From: Pseudomonas sp. RIT-PI-r
GTDB lineage: Bacteria > Pseudomonadota > Gammaproteobacteria > Pseudomonadales > Pseudomonadaceae
Assembly: GCF_001297015.1 (NCBI RefSeq)
Contig: NZ_LIGE01000025.1
Coordinates: 62,001-126,000, forward strand
Length of the DNA stretch: 64,000 nucleotides
Direction: 5' to 3'
Each line of letters starts with the position of its first letter. Within the stretch, counting starts at the first letter, position 1. A model generated the notes under the pieces. The model had not been told where the DNA came from. It worked only from the letters and a program-made list of their open reading frames with translations, and searched no databases. Positions 1-7,938 of the stretch are shown piece after piece. Both the position numbers and the translations under genes were made by a program.

Positions 1-912
1 CTCAAGCTGTTGAGTGATGAGCTGCTGCGGCCGATGTCGCACCTGATGGTCGATGAATTTCAGGATGTGTCGCCACAGATCGTCTCGTGGATCCGCGCCA
101 GCCTGACTGAAATCCGCAGTCGTGGACCGGCGATGCACGTTGGTCGGGGAGCGCAGCGCTCGTCGTTGTTATGCGTGGGGGACGACTGGCAGTCCATCTA
201 CGGATGGCGGGGCAGTTCGCCGAGTTATTTCATGGAGTTCAACAAGGAATTCCCGTCGCCGAGTACCACGCGGGTGATGCTCAGTGAGAATTATCGCAGT
301 CATCAACACATTATCGACGCGGCCGAGCACATTGTCCGGGCAGCGCCGGCGATTCCCGGCAAGAAGGCCAAGGCCAGCGGCGAGCCGAAGCATTTGCAGC
401 CGGTCAACGTTCTGCAACGTGATGATCAGGACTTGGGGCGGCGCCTTGCCGAACACTACCGCCAAGGTCATTCAATCTTGATGTTGTATCGAAAAAGCAG
501 CGATAAGTCATTGATTGAAGAGCATATTCAAGCAGTAGTTAATGTTGATTCGAGTTTACCGTACGACGCTCGCAGGCTGAAGCAATTGACTTATCACAGT
601 GCCAAGGGTCTGCAAGCCGATGCAGTGTTTCTGCTAGGTGATTGCCAGCATCTGACCAGTTCGCCTTACAAGAATCAGGTCTACCGCATGGCCGGGATGG
701 GCAAAAATGGCGACAGCGAACCGTATGACACGGCGCAAAAGGACGAAATCCTGCGCCTGGCTTATGTCGGTATTACCCGCGCTGTCAGTCATTGTTATTG
801 GTATGTCGAGCCGCAGGACACTCAGGCCGTTAACATGCCACGGGCTTCCGACCGGGTAAGCAAAGGCAAAGCGTTCTTCGCCGATCACCGACTGGAAAAG
901 TCTATCGCCTGA
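1..912 (+). CDS. UvrD/Rep-family DNA helicase, C-terminal part (5' truncated by window)
   Basis: The frame is open from base 1, so the start lies outside the window; about 303 residues remain. Visible superfamily 1 helicase motifs, in order, are motif II (DEFQD, residues 18-22), motif III (VGDDWQSIYGWRG), motif IV (SENYRSHQHI), motif V (TYHSAKGLQADAVFL) and motif VI (LAYVGITRAVSHCYW). The Walker A half is upstream. DEFQD followed by SP and the GDDWQ block resemble helicase IV (HelD) more than UvrD itself. The family unwinds DNA 3' to 5' using ATP in the cytoplasm, usually in repair or replication restart. A strong terminator follows at once, so this is the last gene of its unit. The family is certain; the exact orthologue is not. 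Confidence 0.9.
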   Translation, partial: LKLLSDELLRPMSHLMVDEFQDVSPQIVSWIRASLTEIRSRGPAMHVGRGAQRSSLLCVGDDWQSIYGWRGSSPSYFMEFNKEFPSPSTTRVMLSENYRSHQHIIDAAEHIVRAAPAIPGKKAKASGEPKHLQPVNVLQRDDQDLGRRLAEHYRQGHSILMLYRKSSDKSLIEEHIQAVVNVDSSLPYDARRLKQLTYHSAKGLQADAVFLLGDCQHLTSSPYKNQVYRMAGMGKNGDSEPYDTAQKDEILRLAYVGITRAVSHCYWYVEPQDTQAVNMPRASDRVSKGKAFFADHRLEKSIA

Positions 913-917
913 CCAAA

Positions 918-951
918 AAAAAGCCCGCAAGAATGCGGGCTTTTCGTTTTT
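918..951. terminator. Bidirectional rho-independent terminator
   Basis: A perfect AAGCCCGCA / TGCGGGCTT stem with a 4-base loop is flanked by an A run on the left and a T run on the right. It can therefore end transcription both of the helicase gene and of the convergent DUF1652 gene. Confidence 0.85.
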
Positions 952-961
952 AATCAGATGC

Positions 962-1234
962 TTATGCGTAGCTCCTGAGGGACTCTGGAGGTACAAAGGC
1001 TTCCAACTCATCCTCCACCGCTTCAATAATTCGCTCGACATCAGCGGCATTCATCACCGTAGCGCACGGTATGCCGGCGATGGCGATCATCGTTTCACCA
1101 CTGACTCGATCGAACAAACGGGCAATCATGCTGCCCGGCGCATCCATTGTTGCCTCGAAACCCATGGGATGAAAATGCCAGCGCATCAGCTGGCAAGCGT
1201 TGGGGAACGTGACTTTGCTTGACCCTTTATTCAT
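962..1234 (-). CDS. DUF1652 family protein
   Basis: A 90-residue soluble protein without signal peptide or membrane segment. The layout of an N-terminal FPNACQLMRWHFHPMGFEA stretch, a central LFDRVSGETMIAIAGI core and a C-terminal acidic helix (IIEAVEDELEAF) matches the small Pseudomonas family DUF1652. Members have no assigned function. It is convergent with the helicase gene and shares its terminator. The family call rests on recalled pattern rather than a search; the gene itself is well supported by its clean ATG start and its isolated position. Confidence 0.75.
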   Translation of the reverse strand: MNKGSSKVTFPNACQLMRWHFHPMGFEATMDAPGSMIARLFDRVSGETMIAIAGIPCATVMNAADVERIIEAVEDELEAFVPPESLRSYA

Positions 1235-1498
1235 GTGTTGCCCGCCTTCTTCATCGAGCGCTTCCGTTTGCTCATGTTAGGTGGGAAGAGCCTTCATTGG
1301 CTCAACCGGTGACTGACATTAAAAGTAGCATCTCGATGTGAAATTCCTGTGAGAGTTTTCAGTTCATTTGGCGATTGCTTTGATTTTTTTGATGTATGTC
1401 ACGCTCGTTGAGCGTCATGGTCAAATGGCCACTATCTATGGGCCATTGCTGCCAGTGTCGAATTTGGGCAAGCTCGACTCTTTTGCGATGAGCATTTT

Positions 1499-2314
1499 AT
1501 GCACGCCGAAGACGACGGCCCCGACCAGAGCGAAGCCACGTCCGCCACGGTCATGCGCTACCACTTGAGCTGGAAGCATCGGGATCTGGACAGCGTGATG
1601 GCGCTGTATCACGCGGATATTCAATACAACGATTTTTTTCAGAACCGTGTTCTCGGCCTTGAAGAGTTACGCGAGTACGTGCGCGTCAGCATGCCGCGAG
1701 AATCCGACGAACTGCTCGAGCATTGCGATCGAATTCGCGTGGATGGCAACACCGCGTTCATTCAATACGAAGTGACTCTGCGTGGCGGTGAGGGGCTGGT
1801 GTCATTTCGTTCCAGCGAAGCGATCACGGTCAGGGACGGGCTGATCTGGCGCGTCAACGAATATGCTTCTCTGGTGCGCACACAAAGCAATGGCAGCACC
1901 GCGGCGAGCCAGCGGCCGGCAGTCAGTCGCCTGGGTTTGTCGCCACGCCAACTGAGTTTCATGGCTGAAGACTTGCAGCAATACTTCGAAAGACAACAAG
2001 CCTATCTCGATCCCGAACTCGACCTGCAGCGGGTAGCGAAGGAGTGCGGGTACAGTCGCAATCAGATTTCCTACCTGCTCAATCAGGTGTTGGGGCAAAG
2101 TTTCTACCGTTACGTCAATCAGGCGCGCCTGCAACATTTGCTGCGTTCGCTGGACAATGCCGCGCCACCCGTGCGCATCGATGAGCTGGCGTTCGCCGCC
2201 GGGTTCAATTCGTTATCGGCGTTCTACAGCTGCTTCCGCCAGCACACCGGGCAGTCACCGAAGGCTTACGCCAAACAAATTTCTTTGCGGACACGCGCGC
2301 AAGACATCGGCTGA
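1499..2314 (+). CDS. AraC-family regulator with N-terminal NTF2/SnoaL-like domain
   Basis: A 271-residue protein. Residues about 15-125 look like a SnoaL/NTF2-like fold (RYHLSWKHRDLDSVMALYHA, then IRVDGNTAFIQYEVTLRGG and ITVRDGLIWRVNEY). Residues about 155-265 form an AraC-type double helix-turn-helix (LQRVAKECGYSRNQISYLLNQ; IDELAFAAGFNSLSAFYSCF), with the usual FR.HTGQSPKAY ending. The frame has a stop at 1409-1411 and no other start codon before ATG 1499, which fixes the start. It lies 52 bases upstream of the amine oxidase/cupin/binding protein genes on the same strand, so local control of those genes is likely. The NTF2-like pocket could bind a small effector, but the ligand is unknown. 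Confidence 0.85.
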   Translation: MHAEDDGPDQSEATSATVMRYHLSWKHRDLDSVMALYHADIQYNDFFQNRVLGLEELREYVRVSMPRESDELLEHCDRIRVDGNTAFIQYEVTLRGGEGLVSFRSSEAITVRDGLIWRVNEYASLVRTQSNGSTAASQRPAVSRLGLSPRQLSFMAEDLQQYFERQQAYLDPELDLQRVAKECGYSRNQISYLLNQVLGQSFYRYVNQARLQHLLRSLDNAAPPVRIDELAFAAGFNSLSAFYSCFRQHTGQSPKAYAKQISLRTRAQDIG

Positions 2315-2366
2315 GCTCACGCACTAGGATCGACGCCATCGAAGGTTTTCAGTGGCGGAGTCTTGC

Positions 2367-3773
2367 ATGCCGGCGTGGCGCACTATCAGTTTGTGGATGG
2401 ATCAACTCGATGAGCCGCTGATTGCGCGGCCTGAGCTTGAGCGGGACCTGGACGTCGACGTGGCGATCATCGGCGCCGGCTACACCGGATTGTGGACTGC
2501 GTATTACCTGAAGAAACTGGCCCCCGGCCTGAACATTGCCATCGTCGAGGCGCAAACCGCCGGCTTCGGTGCTTCCGGCCGCAATGGCGGCTGGCTGATG
2601 GGGAATCTGCTCGGCGAGGATCGGCTGCTGGCTGGTTTGTCGCCAGAGCAGCGCCGAGCCTCGTTCGACCTGCTGCACAGCATTCCCGATGAAGTCGAGG
2701 TTGTCCTTGAGCGTGAAGGCATCGCCTGCGATTACCGCAAGGGCGGCGTTCTTTACTGTGCTGCGCGCTATCCGGAACAGGAAGCCACCCTGCGCGACTA
2801 CTTGAGCAAACTGCACGCCCAAGGCTTGACCGACAACGATTACCGCTGGCTCAGCCCCGAGCAACTGGCGCAGCAGATCCGCGTGGCCAAGCCTTATGGC
2901 GGCATTTATGCGCCGCACGTGGCGACCATCCATCCGGCCAAACTGGTGCGCGGTCTGGCGCGGGCCGTGCAGAACATGGGTGTGAAAATCTACGAAAACA
3001 GCCCGGTCACGCATTGGCAGTCGGGCAGCCTCCGTACTGCGAAGGCCAGCGTGCGCAGTCACTGGATCGTGCCGGCAGTCGAAGGTTATTCGGTGACCTT
3101 GCCGCCGTTGGGTCGCTATCAGTTACCGGTGCAGAGCCTGATCGTCGCCACCGAGCCGTTGTCTGCCGCCACTTGGGATGAAATCGGGCTCAATCGCGGG
3201 CAAGCGTTCAGCGAGTTCAGCCGCCAGGTCACGTATGGCCAGCGCAGCGCCGACAATCGCCTGATCTTCGGCGCCCGTGGCGGCTACCAGTTTGCCGGCA
3301 AGCTGCGGCACAACTTTGACCTGACCCGCGATGAAGTCGAACTGCGCCGTTATCTGTTCGGCGAGCTGTTCCCGCAACTGAAAAACGTGCAGATCACCCA
3401 CGCCTGGGGCGGCAACCTCGGCATGTCCCGACACTTCAAACCGCACATGCTCTGCGACCGCGCCAACGGTATTGCATTGTCCGGCGGTTATGGCGGCGAG
3501 GGCGTTGGCGCCAGCAATCTCGGCGGCCGTACCTTGGCGGATCTGATTCTGGAGCGCGACAGCGAACTGACTCAACAGCCATGGGTGCTGCCCGACGGCG
3601 CGATTCATGCGTTGCGCGCGTGGGAGCCGGAGCCATGCCGCTGGCTCGGTTACAACGCAATCATCAAAAGTTTTGTCCACGAAGACCAGACCCTGGCCAA
3701 CCCGGCGACCGCGCCATGGCGGCGCAAGCTTGCCAGTCAGGTGGCGGGTTTCATGGAAGGTTTCATGCACTAA
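2367..3773 (+). CDS. FAD-dependent amine oxidase (DAO/PuuB-like)
   Basis: A 468-residue flavoprotein. The dinucleotide-binding motif (IIGAGYTGLWTAYYL) lies near residue 35, followed by EAQTAGFGASGRNGGW, as in DAO-family oxidases such as gamma-glutamylputrescine oxidase. The C-terminal HAWGGNLGMSRHFKPHM and GYGGEGVGASNLGGRTLADL blocks complete the FAD and substrate regions. Family members oxidise an amine to an aldehyde with release of H2O2. ATG 2367 is preferred to GTG 2352 because GGAG sits six bases before it. The downstream cupin and putrescine-type binding protein suggest polyamine catabolism. No glutamylputrescine synthase (PuuA) gene is present in the window, so the actual substrate is inferred. 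Confidence 0.87.
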   Translation: MPAWRTISLWMDQLDEPLIARPELERDLDVDVAIIGAGYTGLWTAYYLKKLAPGLNIAIVEAQTAGFGASGRNGGWLMGNLLGEDRLLAGLSPEQRRASFDLLHSIPDEVEVVLEREGIACDYRKGGVLYCAARYPEQEATLRDYLSKLHAQGLTDNDYRWLSPEQLAQQIRVAKPYGGIYAPHVATIHPAKLVRGLARAVQNMGVKIYENSPVTHWQSGSLRTAKASVRSHWIVPAVEGYSVTLPPLGRYQLPVQSLIVATEPLSAATWDEIGLNRGQAFSEFSRQVTYGQRSADNRLIFGARGGYQFAGKLRHNFDLTRDEVELRRYLFGELFPQLKNVQITHAWGGNLGMSRHFKPHMLCDRANGIALSGGYGGEGVGASNLGGRTLADLILERDSELTQQPWVLPDGAIHALRAWEPEPCRWLGYNAIIKSFVHEDQTLANPATAPWRRKLASQVAGFMEGFMH

Positions 3774-3803
3774 ACGTCGTTTATCGAACAGACAGGTCAG
3801 ACC

Positions 3804-4148
3804 ATGAGTATTACGCAATTCAAGAACACCGCGACATTGCCACTCGACGAATCCAATCCGGTGGCGGTGCCGCTGGGCGAGCCGGTCGCGATTGCCTCGA
3901 CCACCAGCGTCGAGCGCGACGACGGCGTCGAAACCGGCGTCTGGGAATGCACCCCCGGACGCTGGCGCCGGCAGATCACCGCACAGGAATTCTGCCATTT
4001 CATTTCCGGGCGCTGCACGTTCACCCCGGACGGCGGGGGTGAAACCCTGCACATACAAGGTGGCGACGCACTGATGTTGCCGGCCAACTCGCTCGGCATC
4101 TGGGATATCCAGGAGACCGTGCGCAAAACCTACGTGCTGATTTTCTGA
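3804..4148 (+). CDS. Small cupin-domain protein (DUF861/cupin_3 type)
   Basis: A 114-residue single-domain protein. The sequence WECTPGRWRRQITAQEFCHF, then SGRCTFTPDGG and GDALMLPANSLGIWDI, fits a cupin_3 barrel of the kind often found beside amine or amino acid oxidases. The catalytic or regulatory role of these stand-alone cupins is not established. It lies 30 bases after the flavoprotein gene and 55 before the binding protein gene, so it is almost certainly co-transcribed with both. No signal peptide is present; a cytoplasmic location is expected. Confidence 0.85.
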   Translation: MSITQFKNTATLPLDESNPVAVPLGEPVAIASTTSVERDDGVETGVWECTPGRWRRQITAQEFCHFISGRCTFTPDGGGETLHIQGGDALMLPANSLGIWDIQETVRKTYVLIF

Positions 4149-4203
4149 TCGCTTGATCCCTTTGATTGCCTGCCAACAAAAAAACCTACACAGGAATCGC
4201 CCC

Positions 4204-5289
4204 ATGATCCGAAAGACCCTTGCTCTGGCACCGCTGATGCTTGCCGTTTCCCTCGCTCAGGCGGCGGAAACGGTCAAGGTGTACAACTGGTCCGACTACA
4301 TCGCGCCAGACACCACGAAGAATTTTCAGAAGGAAACCGGCGTCGGCGTCACGTATGACGTCTACGACAGCAACGAAACCCTCGACGGCAAGTTGATGAC
4401 CGGCAAATCCGGCTACGACGTGGTCTTTCCGTCCAACCATTTCATGGCCCGGCAGATTCAAGGGGGAGCGCTGAAGAAACTCGACAAGAGCCAGTTGCCG
4501 AACTGGAAGAATCTCAATCCAGTGCTGCTCAAGGCCTTGCAGGTCAACGATCCGAACAACGAGCATGGCTTCCCGTATCTATGGGGCAGCACCGGCATTG
4601 GCTACAACATCGCGAAAGTCAAAGCGGTGCTGGGCGACAACGCTCCGGTGGATTCCTGGGACTTGATCTTCAAGCCCGAATACATGGAGAAGTTGCAGAA
4701 GTGCGGCGTGGCGATTCTCGACAACGGCCCGGAATTGCTCCCGGCAGCGCTCAACTATCTGGGCTTGCCGCCCCACAGCAAAAATCCCGAGGACTATAAG
4801 AAGGCCGAAGCCTTATTGATGAAAGTGCGGCCGTACGTCAGCTATTTCCATTCCTCGAAGTACACCAGCGACCTGGCCAACGGCGATATCTGCGTGGCCG
4901 TCGGCTTCTCCGGCGACATCCTGCAAGCGGAAAACCGCGCCAAGGAAGCCAAGAACGGTGTCGACATCGGCTACAACATTCCCAAGGAAGGCGCGGCAAT
5001 CTGGTTCGACATGGTCGCCATGCCCGCCGATGCCCCGGACGAGAAGGCCGGTTATGCGTTCATGAATTACCTCCTGCGCCCGGACGTCATGGCCAGCATC
5101 AGCAACTACGTGCACTACGCCAATGGTAACGAGCAAGCCGACAGCCTGATCGACCCGGCAATCAAGAATGACACCAAGGTTTATCCGAGTCCGGAGATGA
5201 TGGGCAAATTGTTCGCGCTGGAAGCAATGCCGCTAAACATCGACCGCATCCGCACGCGGGTTTGGAACAAGATCCGTACGGGTAGCTGA
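4204..5289 (+). CDS. Polyamine ABC transporter periplasmic binding protein (PotF/SpuD-like)
   Basis: A 361-residue protein with a signal peptide (MIRKTLALAPLMLAVSLAQA, then AE). The mature start VKVYNWSDYIAPDTTKNFQK and later FPSNHFMARQIQGGALKKLD and YLWGSTGIGYN are typical of PotF/SpuD proteins that bind putrescine or spermidine in the periplasm. ATG 4204 follows an AGGAA motif and gives a clean signal peptide; the longer upstream reading does not. No permease or ATPase gene follows, since transcription runs into a REP palindrome and then aprA. The protein must therefore use transporter subunits encoded elsewhere, or act as an orphan sensor or scavenger. Exact polyamine specificity cannot be read from sequence alone. 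Confidence 0.9.
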   Translation: MIRKTLALAPLMLAVSLAQAAETVKVYNWSDYIAPDTTKNFQKETGVGVTYDVYDSNETLDGKLMTGKSGYDVVFPSNHFMARQIQGGALKKLDKSQLPNWKNLNPVLLKALQVNDPNNEHGFPYLWGSTGIGYNIAKVKAVLGDNAPVDSWDLIFKPEYMEKLQKCGVAILDNGPELLPAALNYLGLPPHSKNPEDYKKAEALLMKVRPYVSYFHSSKYTSDLANGDICVAVGFSGDILQAENRAKEAKNGVDIGYNIPKEGAAIWFDMVAMPADAPDEKAGYAFMNYLLRPDVMASISNYVHYANGNEQADSLIDPAIKNDTKVYPSPEMMGKLFALEAMPLNIDRIRTRVWNKIRTGS

Positions 5290-5300
5290 CTCGCTTTTCC

Positions 5301-5395
5301 CCTGTAGGAGCTGCCGCAGGCTGCGATCTTTTGATCTTGCTTTTGAAAGGCAAAGTCAAAAGATCGCAGCCTCGTTTCACTCGTCAGCTCCTACA
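5301..5395. repeat. REP-like intergenic palindrome
   Basis: The arms begin CTGTAGGAGCTGCCGCAGG and end CAGCTCCTACAG, with an inner GCGATCTTTTGA / TCAAAAGATCGC match, as in Pseudomonas REP-type elements. Related copies are at 21041, 23708 and, degraded, 32912. Confidence 0.8.
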
Positions 5396-5730
5396 GTTTG
5401 GGTGAGCCGTTTGGTTGATATCAATACACTGGCATCGCACTAATAAAGTGCAGAAAAGTGAGACGCGCCTAACAAAAAACAACTTACCCATATTTAATAT
5501 TTAAATAGAAAATCGTCAGACAATTAGGCAAGAGCCGCACAACTAAAACATTCTTTCATCGCCACACGCTTTGTTTACGGCAGTTTCCCGAAACACTCCG
5601 GTTTGATCTCAAAAAAATCCTTTACGTCAGATTTCAAATTGTGTCAGGTTTCTGATGCCTTCATTGGGCGAGTGATAGGACTATCTCGCCAGAGATTGTC
5701 GCTATCGGACAAAAACTGTTCCATTGCTAA
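5396..5730. other. AT-rich aprA upstream region
   Basis: This 335-base gap has no supported gene and is clearly AT-richer than its flanks, including TATTTAATATTTAAATAG near 5492. It should hold the aprA promoter. A hyphenated inverted repeat (GGCGAG at 5667-5672, CTCGCC at 5685-5690, with an internal GATAG/CTATC) lies about 60 bases before the start and could be an operator. No promoter could be assigned with confidence. Confidence 0.4.
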
Positions 5731-5740
5731 ACAAGGAAGT
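5731..5740 (+). promoter_or_regulatory. RsmA/RsmE-type binding motif over the aprA ribosome binding site
   Basis: ACAAGGAAGT fits the Rsm consensus (A/U)CANGGANG(U/A) at every position, and its GGAAG is also the Shine-Dalgarno sequence, seven bases before the aprA ATG. Repression of exoprotease translation by RsmA/RsmE, relieved by GacS/GacA through small RNAs, is known in fluorescent pseudomonads. Here it is inferred from the motif. Confidence 0.65.
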
Positions 5741-5746
5741 GTGTTT

Positions 5747-7213
5747 ATGTCGAAAGTTAAAGCTAATGCTATTGATACCGCCGAACAGGCTTTTTTGCTG
5801 TCTGCGGCGCCGCAACCTCTGGCCGCAGCCAGCTCGGCATTTAACCAGATCGATAGCTTCAGCCACCAATACGATCGTGGCGGCAACCTCACGGTCAATG
5901 GCAAACCCTCCTTCTCCGTCGACCAGGCCGCAACCCAGTTGCTGCGCGACGGCGCTGCCTACCAGGACAAGGATGGCAGCGGCAAGATCGAACTCACCTA
6001 CACGTTCCTGACTTCGGCATCGTCCAGCACGATGTACAAACACGGGATCAGCGGGTTCAGTCAATTCAGTGCACAACAACAAGCCCAAGCCAAGCTCGCC
6101 ATGCAATCCTGGGCAGACGTGGCCAACGTGACCTTCACCGAGAAAGCCTCAGGTGGTGACGGCCACATGACCTTCGGTAACTACAGCGGTGGCCAGGATG
6201 GCGCTGCAGCGTTCGCCTATCTGCCAGGCACCGGTGCTGGTTATGACGGCACCTCGTGGTACCTGATCAACAGTGGCTACACGCAGAACAAGAACCCGGA
6301 TCTGAACAACTACGGTCGTCAGACCCTGACTCACGAAATCGGTCACTCATTGGGCCTTGCCCACCCTGGCGACTACAACGCCGGCAATGGCAACCCGACT
6401 TACAACGATGCGTCCTACGGCCAGGACACCCGCGGTTACAGCATCATGAGTTACTGGAGCGAGAGCAACACCAACCAGAACTTCAGCAAGGGCGGCGTAG
6501 AAGCGTATTCCTCCGGCCCGCTGATGGACGATATTGCTGCGATCCAGAAGCTCTACGGTGCCAACACCACCACCCGAACCGGTGACACCACCTACGGCTT
6601 CAACTCCAACACTGGTCGTGATTTCCTCAGCGCTTCGTCGTCGAGTGACAAAGTGGTGTTCTCGGTGTGGGACGCGGGCGGCAAGGATACTCTGGACTTC
6701 TCGGGCTTCACCCAGAACCAGAAGATCAACCTCAATGACGCCTCGTTCTCCGACGTTGGTGGCATGGTAGGCAACGTGTCCATCGCCAAGGGCGCGATCA
6801 TCGAGAACGCCATCGGTGGTTCGGGCAACGATCTGCTGATCGGCAACAGCGTGGCCAACGAGCTCAAGGGCGGTGCCGGCAACGACATCCTCTGGGGTGG
6901 CGGTGGTGCTGACAAACTGTGGGGCGGTGCGGGTTCGGACACGTTTGTGTTCGCAGCCAGCTCGGACTCCAAGCCAGGTGCGATCGATCAGATCCTCGAT
7001 TTCGTCAGTGGTCTGGACAAAATCGATCTGACCGGAATCACCAAAGGCGCCGGCCTGCACTTCGTCAATGCCTTCACCGGTGCGGCGGGCGATGCAGTGC
7101 TGACTTCGTCGGGCGGCAACAGCCTGCTGTCGGTGGACTTCTCCGGGCATGGCTCGGCTGATTTCCAGGTCAGCACCGTAGGCCAGGCGGCATTCAGCGA
7201 CATCGTAGCGTGA
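5747..7213 (+). CDS. aprA: Serralysin-family extracellular alkaline metalloprotease AprA (AprX)
   Basis: A 488-residue M10B zinc metalloprotease, secreted through AprDEF. The zinc and catalytic motif [11 protein letters not shown] spans residues 196-206 and the Met-turn is SIMSYW. RTX calcium repeats follow ([28 protein letters not shown]), and the protein ends in the hydrophobic DIVA typical of a type I C-terminal secretion signal. There is no N-terminal signal peptide. The start [10 protein letters not shown] at 5747 matches known AprA proteins and has a GGAAG ribosome site; the frame extends upstream without coding character. The N-terminus carries a few extra residues ([13 protein letters not shown]) compared with shorter AprX forms that I recall. 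The inhibitor and exporter genes follow directly. Confidence 0.97.
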   Translation: MSKVKANAIDTAEQAFLLSAAPQPLAAASSAFNQIDSFSHQYDRGGNLTVNGKPSFSVDQAATQLLRDGAAYQDKDGSGKIELTYTFLTSASSSTMYKHGISGFSQFSAQQQAQAKLAMQSWADVANVTFTEKASGGDGHMTFGNYSGGQDGAAAFAYLPGTGAGYDGTSWYLINSGYTQNKNPDLNNYGRQTLTHEIGHSLGLAHPGDYNAGNGNPTYNDASYGQDTRGYSIMSYWSESNTNQNFSKGGVEAYSSGPLMDDIAAIQKLYGANTTTRTGDTTYGFNSNTGRDFLSASSSSDKVVFSVWDAGGKDTLDFSGFTQNQKINLNDASFSDVGGMVGNVSIAKGAIIENAIGGSGNDLLIGNSVANELKGGAGNDILWGGGGADKLWGGAGSDTFVFAASSDSKPGAIDQILDFVSGLDKIDLTGITKGAGLHFVNAFTGAAGDAVLTSSGGNSLLSVDFSGHGSADFQVSTVGQAAFSDIVA

Positions 7214-7223
7214 TGTGAAGCAG

Positions 7224-7256
7224 GAAAGCGGCGCGTGATGCGCCGCTTTCTCTCCT
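7224..7256 (+). terminator. Hairpin terminator or attenuator after aprA
   Basis: An 11-bp perfect stem (GAAAGCGGCGC / GCGCCGCTTTC) with a 5-base loop is followed by the pyrimidine-rich CTCTCCTT. The short T content suggests partial termination, which would let aprA be expressed more strongly than the downstream inhibitor and exporter genes. Confidence 0.65.
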
Positions 7257-7306
7257 TGCATCGTGTTGCTCTGTAAGCAAGGCTACACGCCGGAGCGAAT
7301 ATTCCC

Positions 7307-7735
7307 ATGATCTACAAAGCTTTTCCCTACAAGGCAATGGCGTGGCTCGTGGCGGCGCTGATCACGATTTCAGGAGAAACCAGCATGGCAAGCAGCCTCA
7401 GACTCGAAGAACCCTCGGTGTTGGCCGGCCAGTGGCAGGCAACGTTGTCTACCCGGGATGAAGACCCGCAAACGCAACAGCAGCAGGACAAGCCTTCGAA
7501 TACTTGCCTCGTCGAATTGCTCGCAAACAAGACTTTGGGTCAAGGCGCTGACTGCCTGGGCGCATGGCTTGATGAAGCACCGATCGGCTGGTTTCCCGAT
7601 CCTGACGGCCTGTCGATCACCGGCAAGGAAGGTTCAAGAATCCAGTTCTTCAGCCGACAACGTGACGGGCTTTACTTGACCACTTTGAAGTCGGGTCTGG
7701 TGATCACGTTAACGCACACAGTGAAACAGCCTTGA
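7307..7735 (+). CDS. inh: Periplasmic inhibitor of the alkaline protease (AprI/Inh)
   Basis: A 142-residue precursor of the Inh beta-barrel family. The signal peptide ends SMA and the mature protein would begin SSLRLEEPSVLAGQW. In this family the N-terminal Ser-Ser-Leu strand inserts into the protease active-site cleft. Two cysteines (in SNTCLVEL and GADCLGAW) match the conserved disulfide. The role is to protect the periplasm from misplaced serralysin. It lies 93 bases after aprA behind a hairpin and before aprD, the standard order in the family. Confidence 0.93.
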   Translation: MIYKAFPYKAMAWLVAALITISGETSMASSLRLEEPSVLAGQWQATLSTRDEDPQTQQQQDKPSNTCLVELLANKTLGQGADCLGAWLDEAPIGWFPDPDGLSITGKEGSRIQFFSRQRDGLYLTTLKSGLVITLTHTVKQP

Positions 7736-7938
7736 TTATCGAATCCGCGACAAAGTTTTAATATAAAGCGCCACAAGCTGGTTATAAGAGACGTCGAATG
7801 ACAACTGCACCGCTGTTAATTACGCAAGTTGTTATGAAAGTGTAAGCGGGTACTTGCAAGTCATCTTTCGCAGGTAAGCGGAACATTAATTTAGGCTTCG
7901 TCCAAGTGTGGCGAGACCGAACATTTCAGGAAGAATCA

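Noticed and set aside
7798..7845. 15-residue leader peptide between inh and aprD
   Set aside because: A small ATG frame exists, but there is no ribosome site or attenuator structure to support it.
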